NCBI GenBank assembly: GCA_900315895.1
Contig: ONAY01000010.1
Span: 1-53,879, forward strand
DNA length: 53,879 nucleotides
Source of the DNA: an uncultured Eubacteriales bacterium
GTDB taxonomy: Bacteria > Bacillota > Clostridia > Peptostreptococcales > Anaerovoracaceae
Direction of reading: 5' to 3'
The position numbers were made by a program, and so were the translations under genes. Shown here one piece after another: positions 7,083 through 14,649 of the stretch; within the stretch, counting starts at the first letter, position 1; every line of letters starts with the position of its first letter. The notes under the pieces were generated by a model. That model did not search any database, was not told the origin of the DNA, and was given only the letters and a program-made list of their open reading frames with translations.

Positions 7083-8279
7083 CTAGATCTCCCTGGTGGG
7101 GTCGTCCGCAATTCCCTGTTCCAGCTGCCACAGTCTGGCGCACTTCCAGGCGTGGAACAGGTCGCCCTTCATTCCGTAGTAGACTCCTCCGTGGGTGAAA
7201 AACATCACGTCGGAGTAGATTATTGTAAGATTTGGTATTTCTTTGAATGGGAAAACTCTGTCTCCCATGACCATGCGGTCTCTGTACAGTTCCAGATCAC
7301 CGGTCTCAAGATCCACGTCTTTGTAGTTATCGTCCTTCTCGAAAAGGGTCACGGCCTGCTCCGTGAAAAGCCTCTCCTCCCCGGCCTGTGCCACGTCTCT
7401 GTCGAACTCTTTCTCCATCCAGCGGGTCCAGTCGTAGGTGTTGTCGAAGGGAAGGGGCGTATGTTTTGCGCCATCTGCGGTGGGCACCAAGAAGCCGTGC
7501 TCGTCGATCCGGCCCTGCATACCGCAGGCGCTGCAGCCGAACTCATCGTCCCGGGCCCACATCCGGTCGTAGGCGCCGCAGACCGGGCACTTGAAAAGAT
7601 ACTTCTCCATGCCCTCGGCCGGGTCGCCGCCCCGGTAGGTCCACATCAGCTTCCGCTGCTCGGCGTAGGCGTCGGAGCGGATGTCGCCGTTGATCAGCTC
7701 CGTGATCTGAGCCGGGGTCATGGCGCGGAGCTCCTCCGACGAGTAGGTGCCCACGACGTGGCCCTTCATGGGGCCCCGGCGTTTTTTGCGCGACCACCTG
7801 GCCTGTACGAAAAAGCCTCCGGTCAGCCTGTAGGTCACCAGCCCGCAGCCCGCCTGCCGGATGAACTTGCCCAAAGCCTCCGGCTGCGGCAGGGTGCGCC
7901 CGTGGTAGGACCGCCGCCCCTCGGGGAAGATCATGACGTTGCGGCCCGCCCGGACTCGGCGCATCATCTCCCTCACGGCGCTTAAGGAGGACTTGCCTTT
8001 TTCTACCGGGATGGGGTCCGCCAAGATCTTCAGGGGCCGGCCGTAGATCGGGTTCCGGAGCAGGTGCTCGCCGCACACGAAGTACATCGGCTGAGTGCTG
8101 GCCAGCATCACAAAGATCTGGTCCGACTCGGTCACATGGTTGCAAACCATTATGTAGGGTTCGCCCATGTCGGGGATCCCGTCGGTCTCGAATTCATATT
8201 TCTTTGCCAGCCGCCTGCAGATCACGCGCCCGATGGCGTAGGTCAGCCTGTAGACGGCCGGTATCTTCACATCTAGCAT
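7083..8279 (-). CDS. PlsC-type lysophospholipid acyltransferase with zinc ribbon
   Basis: A 398-residue protein. Residues 1-200 form a glycerolipid acyltransferase domain with NHVTESD (NHx4D catalytic motif, about 47-53) and FPEGRRSYHGR (the glycerophosphate-binding box, about 118-128), so it should acylate a lysophospholipid at the membrane face. Unusually for PlsC, a four-cysteine zinc ribbon follows (CPVCG ... CSACG, about 231-258) and then a C-terminal domain ending in a beta-rich PH/GRAM-like stretch (FPFKEIPNLTIIY, FHAWKCARLWQLEQ). The added domains may bind lipid or regulate the enzyme. The product is probably phosphatidic acid or a remodelled phospholipid; the substrate cannot be read. 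Confidence 0.85.
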   Translation of the reverse strand: MLDVKIPAVYRLTYAIGRVICRRLAKKYEFETDGIPDMGEPYIMVCNHVTESDQIFVMLASTQPMYFVCGEHLLRNPIYGRPLKILADPIPVEKGKSSLSAVREMMRRVRAGRNVMIFPEGRRSYHGRTLPQPEALGKFIRQAGCGLVTYRLTGGFFVQARWSRKKRRGPMKGHVVGTYSSEELRAMTPAQITELINGDIRSDAYAEQRKLMWTYRGGDPAEGMEKYLFKCPVCGAYDRMWARDDEFGCSACGMQGRIDEHGFLVPTADGAKHTPLPFDNTYDWTRWMEKEFDRDVAQAGEERLFTEQAVTLFEKDDNYKDVDLETGDLELYRDRMVMGDRVFPFKEIPNLTIIYSDVMFFTHGGVYYGMKGDLFHAWKCARLWQLEQGIADDPTREI

Positions 8280-8314
8280 AAAGTCTCCGCCTCAAATCGT
8301 AAGTTTACGTTCCA

Positions 8315-8344
8315 AGTGTATTCTATTATTGCTTCTTCTGTCAA
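8315..8344 (-). promoter_or_regulatory. Promoter of the acyltransferase gene
   Basis: On the minus strand TTGACA (8339-8344) is followed after 18 bases by TACACT (8315-8320), about 36 bases before the start codon. It lies between the gene and hairpin array A, so the array is not in this gene's leader. Confidence 0.55.
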
Positions 8345-8398
8345 TGATTTGGTGGGATTCTGGGAAAATAGGGGGTGTGGGTGGTAAGGATTGATGGG

Positions 8399-8717
8399 GT
8401 GGGTCAATTTCGGTTGATAAGCAAGATTTGACCCAATTTTCCAACTGGCGAGTGGGTCAATTTCGGGTGATGGGTCGGAATTGACCCACTTTTCCGGATG
8501 GCAGGTGGGTCAGTTTCGGGTGATAAGCAAGATTTGACCCAATGTTCCGACTGGTAGGTGGGTCAATTTCGGATGATAAGCAAGATTTGACCCAATTTTC
8601 CGACTGGTAGGTGGGTCAGTTTCGGGTGATAAGCAAGATTTGACCCAATTTTCCGACTGGTAGGTGGGTCAATTTCGGATGATAAGCAAGATTTGACCCA
8701 ATTTTCCGACTGGTAGG
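8399..8717. repeat. Hairpin array A, left part: six 53-bp tandem units
   Basis: Six units start at 8399, 8452, 8505, 8558, 8611 and 8664, each exactly 53 bp. Each has an arm GTGGGTCAA and, about 28 bases on, its complement TTGACCCA, so every arm can pair with the neighbour on either side. Units 3-6 are nearly identical; unit 2 differs in the loop but extends the stem to GTGGGTCAATT / AATTGACCCAC. The spacing of 53 is not a multiple of three, which argues against coding. The array is interrupted at 8717 by an IS and resumes at 10074. Confidence 0.95.
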
Positions 8718-8815
8718 TGAAGTGGTAAGCTAAAAGTAGACACCGTCCAAAAACATGTAAACATGACGTATAATATCATAAACAGCATGTTCGCATTCTA
8801 CACAGGAGGTGCTCA

Positions 8816-9169
8816 ATGCAGTATACTTACGACAAACGTCTTGCCATTGGCAAAGAAATAGTTACCGGCAAGATAACCACTTCTGAGGCAGCCGATAAAT
8901 ACAGCATTGGTTTGTCGACAGCTAAACTTTATGCCAAACAGTATCGTGACAGGAATAACATTCCTTCTCCTGCCAACTCTCACAAGCCCACCACTTTTAA
9001 ATCCGCAGACTTCGACATTGAAGCTTACCAGGAAATGTCGAAGGAGGAATTGATCAATGAACTGATAAAAGCGAAAGTCAATGAGGCCCGGGCAAAAAAA
9101 GGGTACGAAGTGAAAGGAGTTGGTGCCGACAAGGAGTTCGTTTCTTTAAGCAGCAAGAATTCGAAATAG
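8816..9169 (+). CDS. IS3-family transposase OrfA (helix-turn-helix subunit)
   Basis: A 117-residue DNA-binding subunit. The N-terminal half is a helix-turn-helix of the IS3 OrfA type (KEIVTGKITTSEAADKYSIG, about 9-28), followed by a Lys/Glu-rich helical region that probably mediates dimerisation. AGGAGG lies before the ATG. Near its end (9094-9100) a run of seven A reads A AAA AAA in frame 0. That is a canonical -1 slippery site, and the orfB frame is open from there, so some ribosomes should make an OrfAB fusion, the active transposase in this family. Confidence 0.92.
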   Translation: MQYTYDKRLAIGKEIVTGKITTSEAADKYSIGLSTAKLYAKQYRDRNNIPSPANSHKPTTFKSADFDIEAYQEMSKEELINELIKAKVNEARAKKGYEVKGVGADKEFVSLSSKNSK

Positions 9170-10020
9170 TGATGGAACTCTCCTCGCAGTTCCCTGTCAA
9201 AAGACTTTGTGATGTTATGGGTGTCAACAGGAGCGGCTTCTACAAATGGAAGAAGCGTCTTGAACATCCGTCGGACCGTATTAAGTCATTCATCAGTAAT
9301 ATTATGCTGTTCAAGGAATATCACGCAAAGTATCCTTCTCATGGATACCGCTGGTTAAATGCGAAGATGCGTCTTGATACAGGACTGATAGTATCTGATC
9401 AGTATGCACATAAATGCTGCAAAACAGCGGGTATCAAAAGCAAATCCAAACATTACAGATACAAGAAGCCCGGAGACCCATTCAAGGTATACCCGAATCT
9501 TCTTATGACAGGCTTGAATGTGGATGGACCGCTTCAGTGTGTTGCAAGTGACATGACAGCATTCTATCTTAATGGCATCTACTATGAGCTTACCCTTTAC
9601 ATGGATCTCTGGAACAATGAGATCCTGAGTTACTCGTTGTCAGCCAAGCGAGGCGATCGTATGACATACATCGCTGGTTTGAATGACCTTATCGAACTCA
9701 AGAAGAAGAATCCCGATCTCGAGATGATTCTTCACACAGACCAGGGTTCTGTATATGCTTCCAAAGCATTCAATGAACTCCTGCCGCTCTACAATATCGT
9801 CCATTCAATGTCCAGAGCAGGCACGCCGACAGACAACGCTGCAATGGAAGCGATAAACGGATGGATAAAGGCAGAACTGTTCACAGACCTGCATCTCACA
9901 AGCAATGAAAATATCAAGGGTGAAGTCGAACGGTATATCAGGTTCTACAATGAAGAACGGCCTGCCTACTCTTTAAACTATCTGACTCCCAAACAATACA
10001 GGGAGTATTTCACGACTTAA
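9169..10020 (+). CDS. IS3-family transposase OrfB (DDE integrase domain)
   Basis: The catalytic part of the transposase. An HTH_21-like segment (DVMGVNRSGFYKWKKR) is followed by the rve integrase core with all three catalytic acids visible: Asp in VASDMTAFY, Asp in LHTDQGS, and Glu in the NAAMEAINGWIKAE segment. The reading frame is open upstream to the A7 slippery run at 9094-9100, so the natural product is probably the OrfAB fusion made by -1 frameshifting rather than a protein starting at the GTG here. No internal stop or frameshift is seen, so the element may still be mobile. Confidence 0.93.
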   Translation: MMELSSQFPVKRLCDVMGVNRSGFYKWKKRLEHPSDRIKSFISNIMLFKEYHAKYPSHGYRWLNAKMRLDTGLIVSDQYAHKCCKTAGIKSKSKHYRYKKPGDPFKVYPNLLMTGLNVDGPLQCVASDMTAFYLNGIYYELTLYMDLWNNEILSYSLSAKRGDRMTYIAGLNDLIELKKKNPDLEMILHTDQGSVYASKAFNELLPLYNIVHSMSRAGTPTDNAAMEAINGWIKAELFTDLHLTSNENIKGEVERYIRFYNEERPAYSLNYLTPKQYREYFTT

Positions 10021-10073
10021 TTACTGAGTAAAATATTTTTAAAAGTGTCTACTTTTTGTTGACTAGTGCATAG

Positions 10074-10168
10074 GTGGGTCAGTTTCGGGTGATAAGCAAG
10101 ATTTGATCCAATGTTCTGGAAGGGAGGTGGGTCAATTCCAAGGAATGGCTTGAAATTGACCCACCTCC
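10074..10168. repeat. Hairpin array A, right part: two units after the IS
   Basis: Unit 7 (10074-10126, again 53 bp) and unit 8 (from 10127) continue array A. Unit 8 is diverged in the loop but keeps a longer stem, GTGGGTCAATT with AAATTGACCCAC. Confidence 0.9.
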
Positions 10169-10259
10169 CATCAAACCATTAGCCATTCGCCCATGATCTT
10201 AACACTGTTCTATGTGAATTTTTTGATTTTTATTTGTCCCTCGACATAATCCACAAAAT

Positions 10260-10289
10260 TTGTTCACATTCTCAACATAAACATATAAT
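10260..10289 (+). promoter_or_regulatory. Orphan promoter upstream of a candidate small RNA
   Basis: TTGTTC (10260-10265), an 18-base spacer and a perfect TATAAT (10284-10289) on the plus strand, in a gene-free region. The expected start is near 10296. Confidence 0.5.
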
Positions 10290-10295
10290 AGTATA

Positions 10296-10397
10296 ACTTT
10301 AGACGATAACAAAAGTAATGCTAAAACTTTTCTTCATAACGCATAGTGCCCCTAAGGACCGGAACGGCGGCCGGTCCTCGGGGGCGTTCGTTTTTTT
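10296..10397 (+). ncRNA. Candidate small RNA of about 100 nt
   Basis: Between the orphan promoter and a strong terminator there is room for a transcript of about 100 nt with no usable reading frame. The 3' part is a long GC-rich hairpin, GCCCCTAAGGACCGG (10348-10362) with CCGGTCCTCGGGGGC (10371-10385), followed by T-rich sequence with seven T in a row. The 5' part has a small AAAAGT / ACTTTT hairpin. It sits between array A and array C. I do not recognise a known RNA family. Confidence 0.4.
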
Positions 10398-10408
10398 GGA
10401 AAGGGGCG

Positions 10409-10648
10409 CAGGCTACATCTGGTCGAAACGCCTACTTGTGGCCTGAAGCCTGGGCCTGCGAGCAGGCTACATCTGATTGGAACGCCTGCTTGTAGCCTGA
10501 AGTGCGCGCCTGCGAGCAGGCTACATCTGGCGCAATCCCCTGCTTGTAGCCTGAAGTGGGTGCCTGCGAGCAGGCTACATTCGGTCGAATCCCCTGCTTG
10601 TAGCCTGAAGTGCGTGGCTGCGAGCAGGCTACATTCGGTCGAATCAGT
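10409..10648. repeat. Hairpin array C: four and a half 54-bp units
   Basis: Units start at 10409, 10463, 10517, 10571 and 10625, exactly 54 bp apart. Arm CAGGCTACA pairs with TGTAGCCTG about 28 bases later. The inter-hairpin spacer ends CTGCGAG in every copy. A protein-like frame runs through the array on the minus strand only because 54 is a multiple of three. Confidence 0.93.
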
Positions 10649-10650
10649 GT

Positions 10651-10840
10651 TTGCGTCCGAGTCGTAGCATCCTTCTCTCAGACGCAACCCTTAGAAATCC
10701 CTGATTGCGTCTGAGTCATGGCATCTTTTCCTCAGACGCAATGCCCCGAAATCCCTGGTTGCGTCTGAGTCATGGCATCTTTTCCTCAGACGCAATACCC
10801 CGAAATCCCTGGTTGCGTCTGAGTCCTAGCCTCGTTTCCC
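10651..10840. repeat. Hairpin array D: three and a half 54-bp units
   Basis: Units start at 10651, 10705, 10759 and 10813, exactly 54 bp apart. Arm TTGCGTCTGAG pairs with CTCAGACGCAA over a 16-base loop. The spacer CCCCGAAATCCCTGG is nearly constant. Array D begins 26 bases after the last arm of array C, which is half a period, so the two arrays are joined in register. Confidence 0.93.
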
Positions 10841-10876
10841 CAGCACACACCCCGGCACCCCCGCCCCCCACACAAC

Positions 10877-10904
10877 AAAAAGGCACTTCCCGCAGGGAAG
10901 TGCC
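10877..10904 (-). terminator. Terminator of tyrS
   Basis: On the minus strand GGCACTTCCC pairs with GGGAAGTGCC over a 3-base loop and is followed by five T, 19 bases after the stop codon. Confidence 0.9.
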
Positions 10905-10922
10905 TTCGCATCTTCTAATGTT

Positions 10923-12266
10923 CTATGCAAGTTTTACTCGCATGAATTTTTTCTTGCCCTTTTGGATCAGGAGGACGCCTTCTTCGTCGAACATGTCACG
11001 GGTCACCTTCATCTTGGGGTCTGTGACTTTTTCGCCTGCGACGGTGACGCCGCCCTGCTCAACTGTGCGGAAGCCGTCTGAAGTGTTTTGCACCAGTTTG
11101 AGGGTCTTGAGAAGGTTGATCAGGCCCATGCCTTCGCCTTCGAACTCGGCAGCAGGCACTTCGGTCAGCGGTACGTTGGACCAGTCGGTTCCCTGGCCGA
11201 AGGCGGCTCTTGCGCCTTCAAGGGCTTTTCGGGCTTCTTCCTCGCCGTGTACCAGCTTGGTGACTTCGAAGGCCAGGATCTCCTTGGCCTTATTCAGCTC
11301 GGCGCCCTCCAGTGCGGACAGTCTTTCAACCTCTTCCATGGGAAGGAAGGTCAGCATCCTCAGGCACTTGTTGACGTCTGCATCGGGCACGTTTCTCCAG
11401 TACTGGAAGAACTCGAAGGGGGAAGTCTTGTCGGCTCTGAGCCACAGCGCGCCCTTTTCGGTCTTGCCCATCTTCTTGCCTTCGGAGTTGGTCAGAAGGG
11501 AGAAGGTCATGCCATATACGTCCTTGCCGGTCATTTTCCTGGTCAGGTCTACGCCGCCGATGATGTTTGACCACTGGTCGTTGCCGCCGAACTGGACTTT
11601 CACGCCCAGATCCCTGGCCATGACCATGAAGTCATAGCTCTGCATCAGCATGTAGTTCAGTTCGAACAGGGTCAGTCCGCCCTCTCTCTCCATCCTCTGC
11701 TTGAAGCATTCGGCACGGAGCATGTTGTTCACGTTGAACTGGGAGCCGATCTCCCTGATGAACTCGATGTAGTTGAGGGGTCTGAGCCAGCGGGCGTTGT
11801 TGACGGAGACCGCTTTTCCGGGCAAGGGTTCTCTGTTCTGGTGTCCGGGAACGAACACGCCTTCGTTGCCCTCGTACTTCCACTCGTCGTCGAAGTCGAT
11901 GAACTGGTCGAAAAGTTTCTTGAACTCCTCGCAGTTATGCTCGATGGTTTCGATGTCCATGACCTTTCTCATGGATGTTTTGCCGGAGGGGTCTCCCACC
12001 ATGCCGGTGCCGCCGCCGATGAGCACTACCGGGGTGTGGCCGAACTTCTGCATGTACATCATGATGATGACCTGCATGAAGTGTCCCACGTGAAGGCAGT
12101 CCGCTGTCGGGTCGAAGCCGATGTAGAACTTGACCTTTTCGTTCTTTAAGAGCTCGCGGACCTTTTCCTCGTCGGTGGATTGCTCGATAAAGCCTCTTTC
12201 TTTAAGTACGTCGTATACGTTGTCGAATTTGCTGACGTTGTCAGGTATCAGCTTGGTTGCGTCCAT
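10923..12266 (-). CDS. tyrS: Tyrosyl-tRNA synthetase
   Basis: A 447-residue class I aminoacyl-tRNA synthetase that charges tRNA-Tyr. The HIGH-type motif appears as CLHVGH (about 59-64), the tyrosine-binding region as YDFMVMARDLGVKVQFGGNDQW, and the KMSKS-type loop as KMGKT (about 249-253). The C-terminal 80 residues form an S4-like RNA-binding domain (NLLKTLKLVQNTSDGFR, then GGVTVAGEKV). Its length and layout fit the bacterial TyrS. No T-box leader is possible in the 110 bases separating it from upp, so it may be read from the upstream cluster. It has its own strong terminator. Confidence 0.97.
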   Translation of the reverse strand: MDATKLIPDNVSKFDNVYDVLKERGFIEQSTDEEKVRELLKNEKVKFYIGFDPTADCLHVGHFMQVIIMMYMQKFGHTPVVLIGGGTGMVGDPSGKTSMRKVMDIETIEHNCEEFKKLFDQFIDFDDEWKYEGNEGVFVPGHQNREPLPGKAVSVNNARWLRPLNYIEFIREIGSQFNVNNMLRAECFKQRMEREGGLTLFELNYMLMQSYDFMVMARDLGVKVQFGGNDQWSNIIGGVDLTRKMTGKDVYGMTFSLLTNSEGKKMGKTEKGALWLRADKTSPFEFFQYWRNVPDADVNKCLRMLTFLPMEEVERLSALEGAELNKAKEILAFEVTKLVHGEEEARKALEGARAAFGQGTDWSNVPLTEVPAAEFEGEGMGLINLLKTLKLVQNTSDGFRTVEQGGVTVAGEKVTDPKMKVTRDMFDEEGVLLIQKGKKKFMRVKLA

Positions 12267-12377
12267 TTTTGTGATTTCCTTTACGATTTAGTATGTTTTT
12301 TTCGCGCCGCTAGCCGCTAGGCGTTAGCCGCGCCGCTAGGCGTTAGCAGCACCGCCCTAGGGTCCGGCAGAACTCGG

Positions 12378-13007
12378 CTATTTCGTTCCGAACAGCCTGT
12401 CGCCCGCGTCGCCTAAGCCGGGTACGATGTATGCGTCTTCATTTAAGCGCTCGTCTTCCTGGGCGATGTAGATGTCAACGTCCGGGTGAGCTTCCTGGAG
12501 AGCCTCGATTCCCTCGGGAGCAGCGATGAGGCACATGAAGATGATGTTCTTTCCGCCTCTCTGCTTGATGGAATTGATGGCGTCCACTGCGGATCCGCCG
12601 GTAGCCAGCATGGGGTCTACCACAAAGATCCATCTCTTGTCTATGTCATTGGGGAGCTTGCAATAGTATTCAACGGGAAGGTGTGTGGCAGGATCCCTGT
12701 AAAGTCCCACGTGGCCAACCTTTGCGTTGGGATAAAGGGCCAGCATGCCGTCCACGAATCCCAGTCCGGCTCTCAGGATGGGTACGATGGCGATGTCTTC
12801 GCCGGCCAGCATCTTCTGGGTTGTCTTGCAGATGGGAGTCTCGATCTCCACGTCTGTCAGGGGAAGATATCTTGTAGCCTCATATCCCATAAGGGTCACC
12901 ACTTCCCTGGCCAGTTCCCTGAACTCCTTGTTGTTGGTGTCCTTTTTTCTCATTAAAGTGACTTTGTGCTGAATAAGCGGATGATCGAATACTAATACTT
13001 TGCCCAT
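12378..13007 (-). CDS. upp: Uracil phosphoribosyltransferase
   Basis: A 209-residue enzyme making UMP from uracil and PRPP in pyrimidine salvage. The start at 13007 ([15 protein letters not shown]) is set by AAAGGAG 7 bases upstream and by the family's usual N-terminus; the frame upstream of it is not conserved. Seen motifs are [13 protein letters not shown] (about 78-90) and the PRPP-binding loop [12 protein letters not shown] (about 125-136). The C-terminal [11 protein letters not shown] is typical. It follows the rpiB domain as in many Bacillota, but a strong hairpin separates them. Confidence 0.97.
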   Translation of the reverse strand: MGKVLVFDHPLIQHKVTLMRKKDTNNKEFRELAREVVTLMGYEATRYLPLTDVEIETPICKTTQKMLAGEDIAIVPILRAGLGFVDGMLALYPNAKVGHVGLYRDPATHLPVEYYCKLPNDIDKRWIFVVDPMLATGGSAVDAINSIKQRGGKNIIFMCLIAAPEGIEALQEAHPDVDIYIAQEDERLNEDAYIVPGLGDAGDRLFGTK

Positions 13008-13035
13008 GATAATCTCCTTTTCATTAAATATGTGA

Positions 13036-13065
13036 GCGCAAAACATCCGCCCCGGATGTTTTGCG
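13036..13065. terminator. Strong bidirectional hairpin between rpiB and upp
   Basis: GCAAAACATCCG pairs with CGGATGTTTTGC over a short loop, with further T on both sides. It lies between the rpiB stop and the upp start and probably ends the prfA-tsaC-rpiB transcript. Confidence 0.7.
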
Positions 13066-13088
13066 GTTTTTAACACTAAACTCCGGTC

Positions 13089-14573
13089 CTACATTTCGTC
13101 CAGAAGATCGGTCCTCCTCTTGTGGCGGCCGCCGCCGAACTCTGTTGTGAGCCACTCCTCCACCATGGCGAAGGCTTCCTCCGGCTGGGTGGTCCTGCCG
13201 CCCAGAGCCAGGACGTTGGCGTTGTTATGCTCTTTTGCCAGGTGAGCCATCTCCACCGATGTGACCAGGGCGCAGCGCACTCCCTTGACCTTGTTGGCCG
13301 CAATGGAGATGCCGATGCCGGTGCCGCAGCAGACGATGCCAAGATCCGCATCACCCTTCACAACGGTCTCGCCGCAAAGCTTCCCGTACACCGGGTAGTC
13401 CACGGACTCCTCGCTGTAGGTGCCCAGGTCTTTCACCTCAAGCTCGGGGTGTTTCTCGCCCAGGTACTCTCTGATCTTCTCTTTAAGCTGGAATCCGCCG
13501 TGGTCGCTGGCGATGGCAATTCTCATTTTTTGATCCTCCATGACATCTTCAATATTGTATCCTGCGGACTTGAACATCCGGTTCATCACCGAGAAGCCCA
13601 CCCCTTCTTCACGAAGGGCTGAGGCCAGTATCACGTCCGTGCCGTCCTTGTCGCACTCCCTGAGCCTTGCGAAAAACTCTCTGGCCGCAGTCTCCTGCTC
13701 CGAATCGGAGTAGGTGATTACCGAGACCTTCAGGCCCTGTGCCTCCAGCTTAGCCCGCCTGTCCTCGATCACGCGGAGCACCGCATCGTGGGGGCCTCTG
13801 AATATGGTCATCTCTGCCTTTGGCGCGTAGTGCTTGTATTTCATTCCCGGGGACTTTGGATGGAAGTCCTGGCCCGTCACCGGGTTTCCAGTGGCCTTGT
13901 CGATCTTGGGTTTTTTGAGGAGGCTGGGGTCCAGTGAGACTTCCCTGCCGATGACCTGGCTGATCTTTTCGGCTGTGACGATGCCCGGTCTCAGGATCAC
14001 AGGAGGCCTGTCGTCTCCTCCGGTCATGTCGATGACCGTGGACTCGATGCCTACCTGGCAGTCCGGGCCGCAGATGATGGCGTCCACCCTGCCCATCAGG
14101 TCATCCATGCAGTGTCTGTATGTGGTGGGGCTTGGGTGGCCGCTCAGATTCGCTGAGGGGGCTGCGATGGGAAGGCCGCTCTTCATTATGAGCTGCCTGG
14201 CCGTCTCCTCCGAGGGCATCCTGATAGCCACGGTGTCCAGGCCGCCGGTGGTGACCCTTGGGACTATATCCTTGGCGGGGACCACCATGGTCATGGGTCC
14301 CGGCCAGATGGCGTCCATGAGAAGCTCCATATCCCGGGTCATGAGGTCGGTCAGATCTTTAAGCCCGGACTTCTCCCCGATGTGAACTATCATGGGGTTG
14401 TCCGAGGGGCGTCCCTTGGCAAGGTAAACCCTCTTCACCGCGTCCGGATCCAGGGCATTGGCACCCAGGCCGTACACCGTCTCCGTGGGAAAGGCCACCA
14501 GGCCGCCTCGCCTTATGATCTCCGCTGCCTTCTCTATATCCTTTTCACTTGTGGTAAGTATAAGTGTTTCCAA
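13089..14573 (-). CDS. TsaC/Sua5 threonylcarbamoyl-AMP synthase fused to ribose-5-phosphate isomerase B
   Basis: A 494-residue fusion of two enzymes usually encoded side by side. Residues 1-345 are a Sua5-type protein: the YrdC domain (GGLVAFPTETVYGLGANA, PSANLSGHPSPT) makes threonylcarbamoyl-AMP for the t6A37 modification of tRNA, and a C-terminal Sua5 domain follows HYAPK. Residues 350-494 are RpiB (MRIAIASDHGGF, CCGTGIGISIAANK, LGGRTT), which interconverts ribose 5-phosphate and ribulose 5-phosphate. There is no stop codon between them. A perfect GGAGGA lies 7 bases before the internal ATG at 13526, so free RpiB (13089-13526) is probably also made. Confidence 0.93.
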   Translation of the reverse strand: METLILTTSEKDIEKAAEIIRRGGLVAFPTETVYGLGANALDPDAVKRVYLAKGRPSDNPMIVHIGEKSGLKDLTDLMTRDMELLMDAIWPGPMTMVVPAKDIVPRVTTGGLDTVAIRMPSEETARQLIMKSGLPIAAPSANLSGHPSPTTYRHCMDDLMGRVDAIICGPDCQVGIESTVIDMTGGDDRPPVILRPGIVTAEKISQVIGREVSLDPSLLKKPKIDKATGNPVTGQDFHPKSPGMKYKHYAPKAEMTIFRGPHDAVLRVIEDRRAKLEAQGLKVSVITYSDSEQETAAREFFARLRECDKDGTDVILASALREEGVGFSVMNRMFKSAGYNIEDVMEDQKMRIAIASDHGGFQLKEKIREYLGEKHPELEVKDLGTYSEESVDYPVYGKLCGETVVKGDADLGIVCCGTGIGISIAANKVKGVRCALVTSVEMAHLAKEHNNANVLALGGRTTQPEEAFAMVEEWLTTEFGGGRHKRRTDLLDEM

Positions 14574-14649
14574 ATCGGTATTAAAGTAAGTTTCTGGTTT
14601 AGATCCCGGAGTGCCCTGTGGGCCCCGTGAGCCCGGGCAGTGCCGGAGA

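Larger units (their letters stand above)
8718..10070 (+). mobile_element. IS3-family insertion sequence inserted in hairpin array A
   Basis: A complete 1353-bp element. Its ends are imperfect inverted repeats of 26 bp starting TG and ending CA, identical over the inner AAAGTAGACAC. It is flanked by a 4-bp target duplication, TAGG (8714-8717 and 10071-10074). Removing it restores the 53-bp repeat phase. It carries overlapping orfA and orfB, with orfB in the -1 frame. Confidence 0.93.

Noticed and set aside
8399-8717. CRISPR array
   Set aside because: The units are near-identical over the whole 53 bp, with no variable spacers next to constant repeats, and no cas genes are present.
10352-10687. 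A 111-residue minus-strand frame with regular CSLLAxxHFRLQAG repeats
   Set aside because: It is hairpin array C read through: 54 bp is a multiple of three, so any frame through it repeats. It has no ribosome binding site, and the 53-bp arrays cannot code this way.
10705-11637. A 310-residue plus-strand frame beginning with repeated SHGIFSSDA
   Set aside because: The start is array D translated and the rest is the complement of tyrS.
12301-12350. Short direct repeats GCCGCTAGGCGTTAGC between tyrS and upp
   Set aside because: Only two copies 19 bases apart; they do not follow the 53/54-bp rule and are likely simple slippage.
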